Below are positions 33,724 through 44,632 of a stretch of DNA of 64,000 nucleotides, piece by piece (the first letter of the stretch is position 1; every line of letters starts with the position of its first letter). Below the pieces are notes generated by a model. It did not search any database, was not told the origin of the DNA, and was given only the letters and a program-made list of their open reading frames with translations. The translations under genes and the position numbers were made by a program. The stretch covers positions 85,663,703 through 85,727,702 of the forward strand of contig NC_037681.1 of assembly GCF_003255815.1 (NCBI RefSeq), in the 5' to 3' direction. The stretch comes from Theropithecus gelada (Eukaryota > Chordata > Mammalia > Primates > Cercopithecidae).

Positions 33724-34269
33724 TGAATTAGTTATCTGTTGCTGCAAAACAAATTACTCTAAAACATAGCTTCATGGGAAGAAACATTTATCACACCACA
33801 GTTGCCATGGGTCAGGAGTGCAGGCACTGCTTACCTGGCTCCTCTGGCTTGGGGTCTGTCACAAGGCTACAAATCAAAGTGTCAAATGGGCTGCAGTCTC
33901 ACATGAAGGCTTCACTGGGGAAGGACCTGCTTCCAAGCTCATTCATATGGTTGTCAGCAGGTTTCAGTTCCTCACAGGCTGTTGGACTGAGGGTCTCAGT
34001 TCTTCACTGGCTGTTTTCTGGAGGCCTCCCTCAGTTGCTCACATGTGAGCCTCTTCCCCATGAGGCAGCTCACAACATGGCAGCCCATTTCCATCTGAGC
34101 AATTGAAGGAGAGAGAATTCAATTTTGGAAGGAACCTCCCACATGCTATTTGCTAGAAGCCAGTCTCTAAATCCAGCCCCTACTCAAGGGAAAGGGATTA
34201 CACAAGGTGTGAATTCCAGGAGGGAAGGTCAGAATTCACCGAGTGCCACCTTAGAGTCTGTCAACCACA
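33724..34269. repeat. LTR-like element (TG...CA), family unassigned
   Basis: Begins tgaattagttatctgttgctgc and ends gtctgtcaaccaca. It contains the widespread 'gttgctgcaaaacaaattact' and 'gcctcccttcagttgctcacatgtgagcc'-like wording of a common primate repeat. No clear target-site duplication. Confidence 0.5.
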
Positions 34270-34383
34270 GATTCATCAATTACTAACATTTTATCACATT
34301 TGCATGTGCTCCCCTTTAGATAGATAGCTACAAATACAGATATACAGTTTTGTTTGTTAAACAACCAAAATTAAGTTAAAGAT

Positions 34384-34727
34384 TGATATGGTTTGGCTGC
34401 GTCCCCACTCAAATCTCATCTTGAATTCCCACATGTTGTGGGAAGAACCTGGTGGGAGGTAATTGAATCATGGGGGCAGGTTTTTCCCATGCTGTTCTTG
34501 TGGTAGTGAATACGTCTCACAAGAGCTGATGTTTTTAAAGAGGGGAGTTTCCCTGCACAAGTTCTCTCCTCTTGTCTGCCGCCATGTGAGACATGCCTTT
34601 CACCTTTCACCATGATCGTGAGGCCTCCCCAGCCATGTGGAACTGTAAGTCCATTAAACTTCTTTCTTTTGTAAATTGCCCAATCTTAGGTATGTCTTTA
34701 TCAGCAGTGTGAAAACAGACTAATATA
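34384..34727 (+). mobile_element. Solo THE1-type LTR (ERVL-MaLR), sense
   Basis: Starts tgatatggtttggctg and ends cagactaatata. Contains 'ggtaattgaatcatggggg', 'agtttccctgcacaag', 'ctgccgccatgtgag' and 'attaaacttctttcttttg', all THE1 signatures. Flanks aagat / aagac form a near-perfect 5-bp duplication. No internal sequence. Confidence 0.88.
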
Positions 34728-35076
34728 AAGACATTATAACAGTTCCCCTCTAATTACTTCAGCATGTATCTCCTAAGAATAAAAACATTTTTCTACGTAA
34801 CCACAATGCCATCACCTCCCCCCAAATTTAACAATTGTGCTATATCATCATCTAATATCAGCCCAAATTCAACTCTCTCCAATTATTCCCCAAATACCTT
34901 TTATAGCTCTTTTTTTCCTGCTCCAGTATCCACTCAAGTTTCCTGTATTGTTTTTGGTTATTGTCTATTTAGTCTCTTTTAATCTAGAACCATTCTTTCC
35001 AATATATTTATTTCTGGGTATTGTTTTTCATACTGTTGACATTTTTGAAGAGTTCAGGCCAACTGTTTTGTATAAC

Positions 35077-35560
35077 TGTTGCCCACACAACAGGTGGGCT
35101 AGGTCACTTGGTAAGTGACAACCCAATGGCCACAACCAAGCAGGATTTAACAAGGGGATTTTATTACTTACAACTAGTAAAGAGAACAATGGGTATAGAT
35201 AGCTCCCAAAGCAATGCCTTCCTGAGCTCCGGGCTGTGTCAGATTTTATAAGCATAGGGTAATGAGGCATGATCTGACTGGATCTTGCAATGAGGTAATG
35301 CCAAGAGGCATGATCTCACTGGATCCTGCTAAGGAGTGATGCCAGAGCTCAATCTGATTGCATCATAGATCCAGCCATGCAATGTCAGCTTCCTAATTCA
35401 GTCCCTGCTCCTCTGAGCACTTAGGTTCCGCCCTGTGACTACACACTTGTTTAATCTGGGCCTGCTCAGGTTACATGACCTTAGGCTCCATTAGCAACTG
35501 AAAAACAACTCATAACTTTGTTACATAAAAGTTGAACCAAATTCGTCTAGTGCAGCTACA
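35077..35560 (-). mobile_element. Solo LTR, antisense, family unassigned
   Basis: 484-bp element with TG...CA ends (tgttgcccac ... tgcagctaca). Read on the minus strand it has AATAAAATCC near its 3' end as a poly-A signal (seen as ggattttatt at 35157-35166). It interrupts the L1M relic. Flanks taac / taat give a 3-of-4 match, compatible with a 4-bp ERV1 duplication. Confidence 0.65.
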
Positions 35561-36020
35561 TAATATCCCATATTCTGGAGATGATTACTTCCTAATGGTG
35601 TTCATCTTATACCAGTATCTACTGTATTTCCTGTAAGCAGGAAGTTAGGTTAAATATTTTTGGAAAGAATTTTACTTAGGAGGCACATATCTAGTAGTCC
35701 CATTATTGGTGATGTTTGATCACTTGGTTATGGTGGTAACTGCTCAGTCTTTCCATCATAAATGCATAATTTCCCTTTTGTAATTAGTAAATAATCAGTG
35801 GGGCAATACTTGGGAGTCTGTGTGAATACCTTGTTCCCAGAAACTTTTTTCCCAATAGTTTTAGCATCCATTAGTAATCCTTATCTTGGTTAATTATTAC
35901 ATTTGAGTTTCCAAAAGGGTAATTGTCTAATCTAACATTCCTCTTACATCTATCACTCTGTAAAGACGAGCTTTTCTTTTTCTCTCCCTGTTTTCTTATG
36001 TTTTGTTTGAGATTGACTAT

Positions 36021-36330
36021 GGACCATGATTTTCAAAAAATTATTATATTATAATCAATTATAATTATAGATTACAAATATTTATTTTACATTAACATTT
36101 AATACATTATATATTTATATATGTTAAACATTACATAGTACTATATATTAATACTTAATAGATTATATAAATTTTAAATATAATCATATATTAAGCATAT
36201 ATACTTAACTATATACCTACTAATTATATTGAAGTTAATTATACATTTCAGTATATAATTATCTTAAATATAAATACAATTATACTTAAAATATAATTAA
36301 ATAATAATTAACATTAATTTTTATTTGCAG
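36021..36330. repeat. AT-rich low-complexity tract
   Basis: About 300 bp of nearly pure A/T with repeated tata/ttaa wording and many short palindromes. Confidence 0.9.
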
Positions 36331-36351
36331 ATTGTCCCAAATTTGGCCAAT

Positions 36352-36687
36352 GAAAAAGTCCTTCAAGGCCGGATGTGGTAGCTCATGCCTGTAATCCCAG
36401 CATTTTGGGAGGCTGAGGCAGGTGGATCACTTGAGGTCATGAGTTTGAGACCAGCCTGGTCAACATGGTAAAACCCTGTCTCTACTGAAAGAAAAAAAAA
36501 AAATTAGCCGGGTGTGGGGGCAAGCACCTATAATTCAGCAGGCTGAGGCAGGAGAATCACTTGAACCAGGGAGGCAGAGGTTGCAGTCAGGTGAGATCGT
36601 ACCACTGCACTCCAGCCTGGGAGAAAGAGCAAGGCTCTGTCTCAAAAAAAAGAAAAGAAAAGAAAAAAAAAAGAAAAAGTCCTTCAA
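36352..36687 (+). repeat. AluS-type SINE with perfect 15-bp TSD
   Basis: Sense Alu between identical gaaaaagtccttcaa copies at 36352-36366 and 36673-36687. The tail is AAAAG-rich. Confidence 0.95.
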
Positions 36688-36699
36688 GTTGACTCCTAT

Positions 36700-37660
36700 A
36701 TCTTTTTTTAAAAAAACAGCTTTCTTGAGATATAACTTCCCTACTATACAGTTCACCCATTTACAGTACACAGTTCCATGGTTTTAGTTTATTCACAGAG
36801 TTGTGCAAGCATCATCACAGTCAAGTTTAGAACCATCAAATTTAGTTCATTACCCCTAAAAGAAACTGTTACCCATTAGTGGTCACTTCCCATTCCCCTG
36901 AATTCCTGGAGCCCTAGGTAACTGCTAATCTACCATCTTCATAGATTTGCCTATTCTGGATGTGTCACACGAATGGAATCATCTATGTGGTCTTCTGTGA
37001 CTGGCTTCTTTCACTTGGCATGTTTTCATGGTTCACCCACATTGTATAGCAAGTTTGTCTACATTCTGTAGCATTGATTTTACTGCCGGATAACGTTCCA
37101 TATTATGGATATCCTGTATTTTACTTACCCATTCATCAGTTAATGGGTATTTGGGTTGTTTCCACTTTTTGGCTCTTGTGAATAATGCTGCAATAACCAA
37201 TCATGTACAAGTTTTTATATGAACATATGTTTTAATTTATCTTGGATATGCACATAGGAGTGGAACTGCTGGGTCATATGGTAACTTTATGTTTAATTTT
37301 TGAGAAACTTCCAGACTGCTTTCCAAAGTGGCTGTATTATTTGACATACTTTTTTTTTTCCTTTCTTTTGAGACAAGGTCTCACCCTGTTGCTCAGGCTG
37401 GAGTGCAGTGGTACAATCACAGCTCACTGCAACCTTGACCTACTGGGCCCTAGCGATCCTACCACGTTAGCCTGGCAGAGTTGGAATTACAGGTATGAGC
37501 CACTGTGCCCAGCCTCCATTTGACAGTCTTACCAGCCAAGTATGAGTTCCAATTTCTCCACATCCTCATCAACACGTTGTTACATTTTTTATAGCCATCC
37601 TAGTGGCTATAATTGTGGTTTTGATTTGCATTTCACTGAGGCTAATGATACTGAGTCAGT
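36700..37660 (-). repeat. L1M-type LINE (ORF2 3' end and 3' UTR), antisense
   Basis: 'gtttccactttttggctcttgtgaataatgctgc', 'ggagtggaactgctgggtcatatggtaac', 'tttctccacatcctcatcaacac' and 'tggttttgatttgcatttcac' are the reverse of L1 ORF2. The left part is its 3' UTR. A short Alu element interrupts it at 37352-37515. Confidence 0.8.
37352..37515 (-). repeat. Short Alu (FLAM-like), antisense, in L1
   Basis: About 160-bp reverse Alu element. Flanking tatttgaca / catttgaca indicates insertion into the L1. Confidence 0.82.
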
Positions 37661-38265
37661 TTTTCTCCAGGTACCTTTGGTCCCAAAAATTCATGTTTTA
37701 TTTTATATCCAGAAAACTATCTCCAGTTATAGCTTTGTTTCATTGTCATGTTTCTCTTCTTTGGAGACTTCAGTGATGAATATGTTAACTTCTGTCTATC
37801 TTCTCTTTTTTTCTGATATTTTTCCTTCTTTTTCAAATTTGTTTTGAGTTCTCTTGGCTGTTTTAAATTTATGAATGCTCTTTCTTGAATTTTTAGGCTA
37901 ACCTATTTTCCCGTGGACACAATGTAATTTAGTTTCCATATCTCAAGATTATTTTGGCTTTTTCTTCTACTTCTTTCCTGAATTTAGTCAGTTCTCATTT
38001 TATAGCTTTCTGCTTTGTGTCCATTTCTATTTTGAGTTTTTTAATGTCTGATTTTTGGTATTCTTTATAGCTGCAGCTGCTTACTAAATGATATTTACTT
38101 CATATGAAAAGTATTATGTTAGTTTTCCTCTGCTTTTTGGCTGTTGGATGGAGTTGTGGTTGGTGGGAAGAATTTTCATTAGTTGAAACTTTTTTTATTT
38201 TGTTCTTTTAGTTACTTTATACGGATGTTGGTAGCTCTTCTGTTTAGCTCAAAATAACTTGCATC
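37661..38265 (-). repeat. Probable further L1M-related AT-rich sequence
   Basis: T-rich sequence ('tttgttttgagttctcttggctgttttaaatttatgaatgc') continuing after the L1 block. Assignment weak, no gene seen. Confidence 0.35.
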
Positions 38266-38266
38266 T

Positions 38267-38577
38267 GACCAGGTGTGGTGGCTCACACCTGTAATCCCAG
38301 CAATTTGGGAGACCAAGGCAGGTGGATCACCTGAGGTCAGGAGTTCAAGACCAGCCTTACCAACATGATGAAACCGTCTCTTCTAAAAACACAAAAATTA
38401 GCCAGGCATGGTGGTGGGTGCCTGTAATCCCAGCTACTCGGGAGGATGAGGCCGGAGAATCCCCTGAACCTGGGAGGTGGAGGTTGCAGTAGGCCAAGAT
38501 CGTGCTACTGCACTCCAGCCCCAGCTGGGTGACAGAGTGAGACACTATCTCAAAAAAACAAAACAAAAACAAAACAA
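38267..38577 (+). repeat. AluS-type SINE
   Basis: Sense full-length Alu from gaccaggtgtggtggctcac with an AAAAC-type tail. Confidence 0.93.
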
Positions 38578-41311
38578 CCTTTCAGTATCACTGGGGAAAG
38601 GGTTTGTCAAACTCCAAGGCAATTTTCAGTGAGAATGACGCTGAGTTTCAGATTTCATGGCAATAGGAATGATGTCAGACTTCACATTCCCCGTGAAGAA
38701 CCAGACAGCTAGAGCGTCACTACGTATTTTTAAAAGATGACTGAGGATGGAGACAAGTGAGTTGGCAGACAGTGGCAACCACTGGAAGACGGAATCTTCT
38801 CTGTTGGTTCCCAGGCTGCTGTTTCGAAAGTCTCAAAACAAGCGACTGGCCTCTCCTGCATTCCCACCGGCTGCACCTTGCTCCTGCCTAGCATGGAATC
38901 TGGCTCCCGGCCACCAAGCAAGAAGCCACCAGCTGGCCAAAATTTTTAATTAAAAAAAAAAAAATTAGTTCAAGTGCCTGCTGGGAGACAAAACTCTGAA
39001 CCAACGACCAATAGTTTCTTCCACAGCAGAATATCATTGCTGGAAACAACGGGTGTGGCACTTCTCAAATCATACCTGATGATTTATCTTTGCTTTTCCT
39101 CAAACCAGCTGGTTTAGATATTTTAGTACAATGCTTTCACCAGAACTACAATAATGGTTCCTATTAACTGGAAACTGAAATTGATGTGGTCTCCTCATGC
39201 CACAGGTCACATGCTGTTTGGTGACTGATCTCGACGCTTAGGAGGAAGTGGGGTTGCTGTCACGCCACGGAGGCAAGAGGAGCAATACTAGAACCCAGGA
39301 GGTCTCCTGAGGCACCTCATCACTCTCATGCCAGGGCACAAGTTGATGGCAACATACTGCACCACCTACAGACAAACTACAACCTACCTACAACCTCCTC
39401 AAGAACAAAAACTTGCTTAACCCAACCAGGCAAAGAATCCTGGCCAGCTGAGGGGTTGTGTGAAGGAAAGAGGGACCTGGAATAGGTAGCAGAGAAGGAA
39501 AATTGTAAATGACAATAAAGCTTCATTACCAGTTACAAAAATGAGGATTATAACCTCTAACGGTATTTCCCTTCTTGCTGTATTATATATAAATGGAGAG
39601 TTTTTAGCTATTGTCCTTTTCTTTCATTTCCTTTCTCTTCACAATTGTATCTAAAGTCTATCAGTGATGCTTAACTTTACAATTTAGTTTACGCATTGCA
39701 ACGACGGGATGGGATGATGATGAAACTGAAAGGAAGAATGGAACATCACTTAACAGAAGTTGGACTTGGGCCAAATACAATAAACGAGGAGATTTTGAGA
39801 TGCCCTGCTTTGGGGAAGGGATAAGTAAATTCTGTTGTAGGAGAGATCCTCGCATTTTGTTGGATGGCAGCATTTTCATTTACCTTTGAAAGCACTTCTG
39901 TGAACGCTGGGCAGCCTGAGAGACGGCCTATAGTGGAGCAACTTTTGGCAACCCAGCGTCTCATTCTTCTCATTTGAGGGGAGGCCCCCACACACTGAGT
40001 CTTGCTATGAGGCTAGGCCTCCCTGACTAGAAGCCACAGGAGAAACCAGAACTCTATTTGCCTATTAGCAATTGGAACACAGGCACATAACCTAGACTAG
40101 GCCTAGTAAATGGTCCTTCCCAAAACTTGAATCTTGAGTGAGAAGAGTTGAAAAATAATTCATGTCACCACCAAAGGAGCTGGCATGCACCCTAATCAAA
40201 GTACCAAAGCAGGATGGCTTAGCTGGTTCCTAACATTTCCAGACCTGGTTCTCCAGCATTGCCGGTGCAAGGAGTATAACTACAGACAGCTCCAGGCCTA
40301 TTTTTCCCATGCTCAGAAACACCAGAGGAAAGAGCCTCTTTCTCCCACCCTTATTCTCTAAAATCCCTGACAAGGGCTCAGATCATCTTAGGTTTGGTCA
40401 TGTGCACATCCCTGGGGAAATCTGAGAACAAGAGGAGGGAGACTATAGTTGGCCAAGCCTGGGCCCCACACCTCCCCTTCTCCACACCCATCCTGCCTCG
40501 AGAGGCCAGAGAAGTGTGGTGCTAAAGAACCATCTGATCCAGGGGACTGCAGACAATTCCCCAAAGGAAAGTTTTCCCATCGGGCAAAAACAAAAGCTGC
40601 TCACAACACAAAATTACAGAACGTCAGAACCAAAAGGAACCTTGGGAATCCTTCATCCTATCCCCTCTCTTATAGATTGGGAAACCATAAGGATATGTAT
40701 GCCTGTTTGGACTTTGTACAGTTCTCTGTTCAGCAGAGGTGACTTGGCTGTGGGATTAGGTGACTCCACTGGAGGTGTTCTGTGTATAGAAAAGATCTAG
40801 GGTCACAAACACCAATCCCTTCGGGTAGACAGCAAATGTGTGAAGGCTGGCGGTTACTTAATGGACCAGTGGTGTTGGTGGGATTCAAATTCTTATTAAA
40901 AAAACAAAAGCAAACAAACAAAGAAAACCTATGTGATGCCCAAATAAAACCATCTGTGGGCTAGATGCTGCTGTTGTCAAAAGTTTGTGACCCGTGGGTT
41001 AGACAAAACCTCTGAGCTGTCCTGACAGGTCTGGGAAAACCAAACAAGTCCTTGTCTCCTAAACTACCTGGGACACAAGAGCTCTGCAGGAAAAAATTTG
41101 TACCCTGCACCGAGCTGGGGTTGACATTTACAGACACCTGTTTTATGAATTGAGGAGATATTCAGCAGAAGCCAGATTGTTGAAAGTGCTGCTGAGAGAA
41201 AACCATCAGAAGGGAGGACCCCTTCCCCACGCCAGCTAGGTGGTAGTTCCTCTATGCCTCCGGATTCTGCTGAGCAGTAAAAGCTAAAGGGCAGTGTCAT
41301 TAAGCTCCTAG
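38578..41311. other. Unique intergenic sequence upstream of CEP68
   Basis: 2.7 kb with no recognised repeat or gene. Open frames (up to 97 codons) lack recognisable domains. Could contain old regulatory DNA, but nothing specific is visible. Confidence 0.5.
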
Positions 41312-41445
41312 GGGACGGGATAGAGTGGCTCACGCCTGTAATTCCAGCACTCTGGGAGGCTGAGGCGGGAGGACAGTCTGAGTCCAGTTCAAGCCCAGCC
41401 TTGGCAACACAGCAAGATCCCATCTCTGCAAAATAGACAGACAGT
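41312..41445 (+). repeat. FLAM-type Alu monomer
   Basis: 'agagtggctcacgcctgtaattccagcactctggg' through 'caagatcccatctctgc': one left arm only. Confidence 0.85.
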
Positions 41446-42072
41446 TAGTTAGAGATATATGAAAGCTCCTAGGTCTCATGCTGGCAGGGGACAGAGTGTG
41501 CACCCTGGCCTCCCACAAGCTGCCTCCCACTTCCCTCTGACTCCATCACCAATTTCCCATCAGAGCAGGCAGCTCGGAGTCGCTAAGCAGCTCCCAGTTC
41601 ATTTTCCACACCCTTCCCATTCTCTGCGAGCCAGAGCTCCACCTCCCCCCGAAGCTGGCCTCAACCACCCGGCCTGGGGAGCTCCCCTAGGCACTGGCTC
41701 CCCGCCTCGCCCCACAGCACCTGTTCGGGCCTCGGTCGCGCCGCCGGGTCTCGCAGATGCGAATGTAAACAGAAACACAGCGAAAGGAGGTGGGACCACC
41801 TCGTGGCGGCGGCGCGTAGAAACATCAGTACGTCCAGAGCAAAATGAACGAATGTACGCATGACTCCTGGCGCGACCTTCACGCGGGAAAGCGCGTCCCC
41901 CGGCACCCACCCCTAAGCGCCCCAGAATGACCCGCCCTTGCACAACCCGGCTCTCAGGCGAAGCTGAGGTCGGAGCTCCAAAAACGAGGGATGACAGCAG
42001 CTGAAGAAGTCCCGGCTTCCCATAGGCCAAGACGAAGTAGGGGGCGGGCTCATCTTGCAGGAGCGTCCATGT

Positions 42073-42106
42073 ATTGGTCGAGACCCGGACTGAGGGTTGA
42101 GATTGG
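42073..42106 (-). promoter_or_regulatory. CEP68: Paired inverted CCAAT boxes
   Basis: Two ATTGG pentamers 29 bp apart (gtattggtcg, gattggctgc), spacing typical of NF-Y-bound promoters. Position suits a start site 50-150 bp downstream. Confidence 0.6.
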
Positions 42107-42109
42107 CTG

Positions 42110-42322
42110 CGCGACACTGCCGAACGCTCTCCCGCGGAGGGAGAAGGGGCGGGAAGAAGGGTGTGGTCACCGCGTCCGAAGGGCGTGGTTGGCGCTCGGT
42201 CCCGCCCTGCGCGTTTTGGGCTGCGGTTGGAGGGCCGCGGGTGCAGTCAGGGCCCCCCAGCTTGGGGCCACCGCATGGGGCTGCTGAGGCCGTTCCGGAC
42301 TTGCGAAGCGTTCGCGGTGCGG
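42110..42322 (+). other. CEP68: CEP68 probable non-coding exon 1
   Basis: GC-rich 5' UTR candidate ending at a donor-like gcg|gtaggt at 42322/42323; a second option is 4 nt downstream. CEP68 exon 2 begins in 5' UTR sequence, so an upstream non-coding exon is required, and this is the only promoter-like region before it. The start is a guess; CAGE or cDNA would fix it. Confidence 0.5.
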
Positions 42323-42899
42323 TAGGTAGGCAGCGTCCCGCGCCCTGGTGCTGGTGTCCAGGGTGCCCGCGGCACTGGGGGCGGTGGCCGGGGCTAGATC
42401 CGCGCGCGCAGCCCGGCCCCCTCCGCCCCTTCCCTTCGGTGCTTGCGGGGCCCTTGCGGTGCGGGCCGTCTGGCCTCGCGTCCCCGCCGGCAAGGGCACA
42501 AAGGCTCCCTGGGGGCGGGGGCGCCTCGTGCCTTCGCCTCCATTTTGCGGGCGGAACGGCGTGTGTTGTGGCGGCCGAGGGGTCGGGGCCGAGGCGGGCG
42601 GCTGGGCTTGGGAGTGCCCGGGCGCGGCGAGGGAGCGCGCGAGTCCGCGCATCTGGTGGCGGAGCAGCTGCGCTGCTGGTCGGCCTGGGCCCCGGGGGAG
42701 GTCACTTTCCCTCAGGCCTCTGTCGAGCGTGGGCTGTTTACCCAGATACCCAGTCGGGACTAGTGCAGCGCGGGCCTTTCCCCCTCGAAAGATGGAGACC
42801 AGTGATGTCTTCTTATCGCCGTGGATGCTGCAGCGCCCAGATGCGGAGCGAAAAAAATCTAGATGTCTCATTTTTTTTTGCCTCGGAGGGCTACCCTTT

Positions 42900-43569
42900 C
42901 TAACTGTCATCACTAGAACAGTTCTCAGCAGCCTGGGGACGAATGTCCAAAACCTGTTCCAGCCCTTGATGATTAGTAGTTTGGGTTCAGTGTATTGTTT
43001 GTAACAAAAATGAGCGGAAACCTGCCAGGGCAGATTGGACCTCACTGGGAATTCATCAGGACCACGAAGGGAGGTAGCATTTGTAAATAATCTAACAGTC
43101 CTCAGATCTAGGGTACGGAGAATGTTGTGTTAAAGTGCGTGACAAAGGGTGTTGGGTCAGTTTGCTTTGGGTTTAGTTGAAAGATCTAGAAGTCACCACT
43201 TTTTACTTTGTTCACTCCATTCCCCTTTCCCACCCTCTGTTGAGTCAATTCTGTCCCACTTAGAAAACAAAACAACAGCAACGAAAAAAACAAGGAATTC
43301 AGTTTAAGCTCTTTTGCAAAGCTTTCGAAGGCACTTACTCACCCTGCGACTGATAACTCCTCCCTGTTCAGGGCTACCTTCTCCGACCTCTATTTTTACA
43401 CATCACACTGTACTGCGGTTTCCCCAGCCCCTAGCACAATGCTTGGAACATAAAAGGCACTCAATGATGGAAGGAAGCCAAAAGGAAACAAAATCAGCAT
43501 GGTAGCCCAAAGGTGACACAACAGAAATATTTATTTAACTTCTTGAGCCAGTTATTCTTACAGGTTAGG
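42900..43569 (+). other. CEP68 intron 1, mostly unique, with L2 trace
   Basis: 'tgtactgcggtttccccagcccctagcacaatgcttgg..aaaggcactcaatgatgg' at 43405-43475 is an L2 3'-end fragment. Otherwise unique. Confidence 0.6.
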
Positions 43570-43915
43570 GAGGCAGCTAAGCTCAGGCTTTCTAAGTCAG
43601 ACTTTAGCTCTGCCATGTTACTAACTCTGATTAAGTTTGTTTGTTTGTTTGTTTGTTTGTTTTAATGGTGATGGGGTTCTTGCCATGTTGTCCAGGCTGG
43701 TCTTGAACTCCTAGGCTCAAGCAATCCTCCTGCCTCTGCCTCCCAGAGTGCTGGGATTACAGGCATGTCATTAAGTTATTTAACTTCTCTGTGTCTTGGT
43801 TTCCTCATCCTGAAAATGGGAATAGTAATAGTACCTATGTGGTGGGTTATGAGGATTAAATAAGATATTAATGTAAAGTGCCTACCATAGTTCCTGGCAC
43901 AAAGAAAATGATCTG
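43570..43915 (+). repeat. MIR split by an antisense Alu monomer
   Basis: 'gactttagctctgccatgttactaactctgattaag' and 'ttatttaacttctctgtgtcttggtttcctcatcctg..' are MIR halves. Between them is a FLAM at 43637-43768, whose T-rich head has become (GTTT)n. attaagtt is duplicated at the junctions. Confidence 0.8.
43637..43768 (-). repeat. FLAM Alu monomer, antisense, with (GTTT)n
   Basis: 'gatggggttcttgccatgttgtccaggctgg' to 'gctgggattacaggcatg': single arm. Confidence 0.85.
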
Positions 43916-44042
43916 TAGCTGTTAGCTGTTAGCAGTTGTTAGGAGAAAAATAAATGGATACTTGAATACACTCACTAATATGAAATATCTGTATAGTACT
44001 TGACCTTTCAGGATCTCTCTGCTTTTTGGTCCTTATCCGATC

Positions 44043-44300
44043 CCTTTTTTTGAGACAGGGTCTGACTCCATCACCCAGGCTGGAGTGCAGTGGCATGATC
44101 TCAACTCACTGTGACCTCAGCCTCCTGGAGTCAAGAGTCCCTCTCACCTCAGCCTCCCAAGTAGCTGGGATCACAGGTGCACATCACCACGCCCAGCTAA
44201 TTTTCTATTTTGTTGTAGAGATGATGTCTCTCTATATTGCCCAGGCTGGTTTGAACTCCTGGGCTCAAGCGATTACAGGCATGAGCCACGGTGCCTGGCC
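44043..44300 (-). repeat. AluJ-type SINE, antisense
   Basis: Reverse Alu (gagacagggtctgactccatcacc ... caggcatgagccacggtgcctgg) with a gap in the left-arm part. Confidence 0.9.
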
Positions 44301-44307
44301 CGTTATC

Positions 44308-44632
44308 TGATGGCGGATTTTTTTCTTTTTTTGAGAGGGAGTTTCACTCCTCTTGGCCAGGCTGGAGTGCAGTGGCAGAATCTCAGCTCACTGCAACCTC
44401 CTCCTCCCGAGTTCGAGCAGTTCTCCTGCCTCAGCCTGCCAAGTAGCTGGGGTTACAGGCGCCCACCACCACGTCCCGCTAATTTTTGTATTTTTTGTAG
44501 AGACAGGGTTTCGCCATGTTGACCAGCCTGGTCTTGAACCCCTGACCTCAGGTGATCCGCCCACCTCAGCCGCCCAAAGTGCTGGAATTACAGGCATGAG
44601 CCACCGTGCCCAACCTGATGGCTGATTTTTAA
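44308..44632 (-). repeat. AluS-type SINE, antisense
   Basis: Reverse full-length Alu flanked by ctgatggcggattttt / ctgatggctgattttt. Confidence 0.93.

Larger units (their letters stand above)
33665..36366 (-). repeat. Old L1M-type LINE 3' region, antisense, with three LTR insertions
   Basis: Pieces at 33665-33723, 34270-34383, 34728-35076, 35561-36020 and 36331-36366 ('gcatgtatctcctaagaataaaaac', 'gttttagcatccattagtaatccttatc', 'attgtcccaaatttggccaatg') line up as one antisense L1M relic. Three LTR-type insertions and an AT-rich expansion interrupt it. Confidence 0.55.
41650..42800. promoter_or_regulatory. CEP68: CpG island at the CEP68 promoter
   Basis: Dense CpG and GC content, unlike the flanks, strongest from about 41810 to 42790. 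It contains GC boxes (ggggcggg at 42041 and 42146) and inverted CCAAT boxes (attgg at 42073-42077 and 42102-42106). No TATA box. Typical of a housekeeping promoter with dispersed starts. Lies directly upstream of the predicted exon 1. Confidence 0.9.

Noticed and set aside
36021..36330. AT-rich tract as a replication origin or matrix attachment region
   Set aside because: Only base composition supports it; it is more simply a low-complexity expansion within the L1M relic.
42097..43045. Long open frames on both strands across the CpG island (up to 292 codons antisense, 268 sense)
   Set aside because: GC-rich, CpG-dense DNA is poor in stop codons. The translations are Arg/Pro/Gly/Ala-rich without domains, and they cross the promoter and exon 1 of CEP68.
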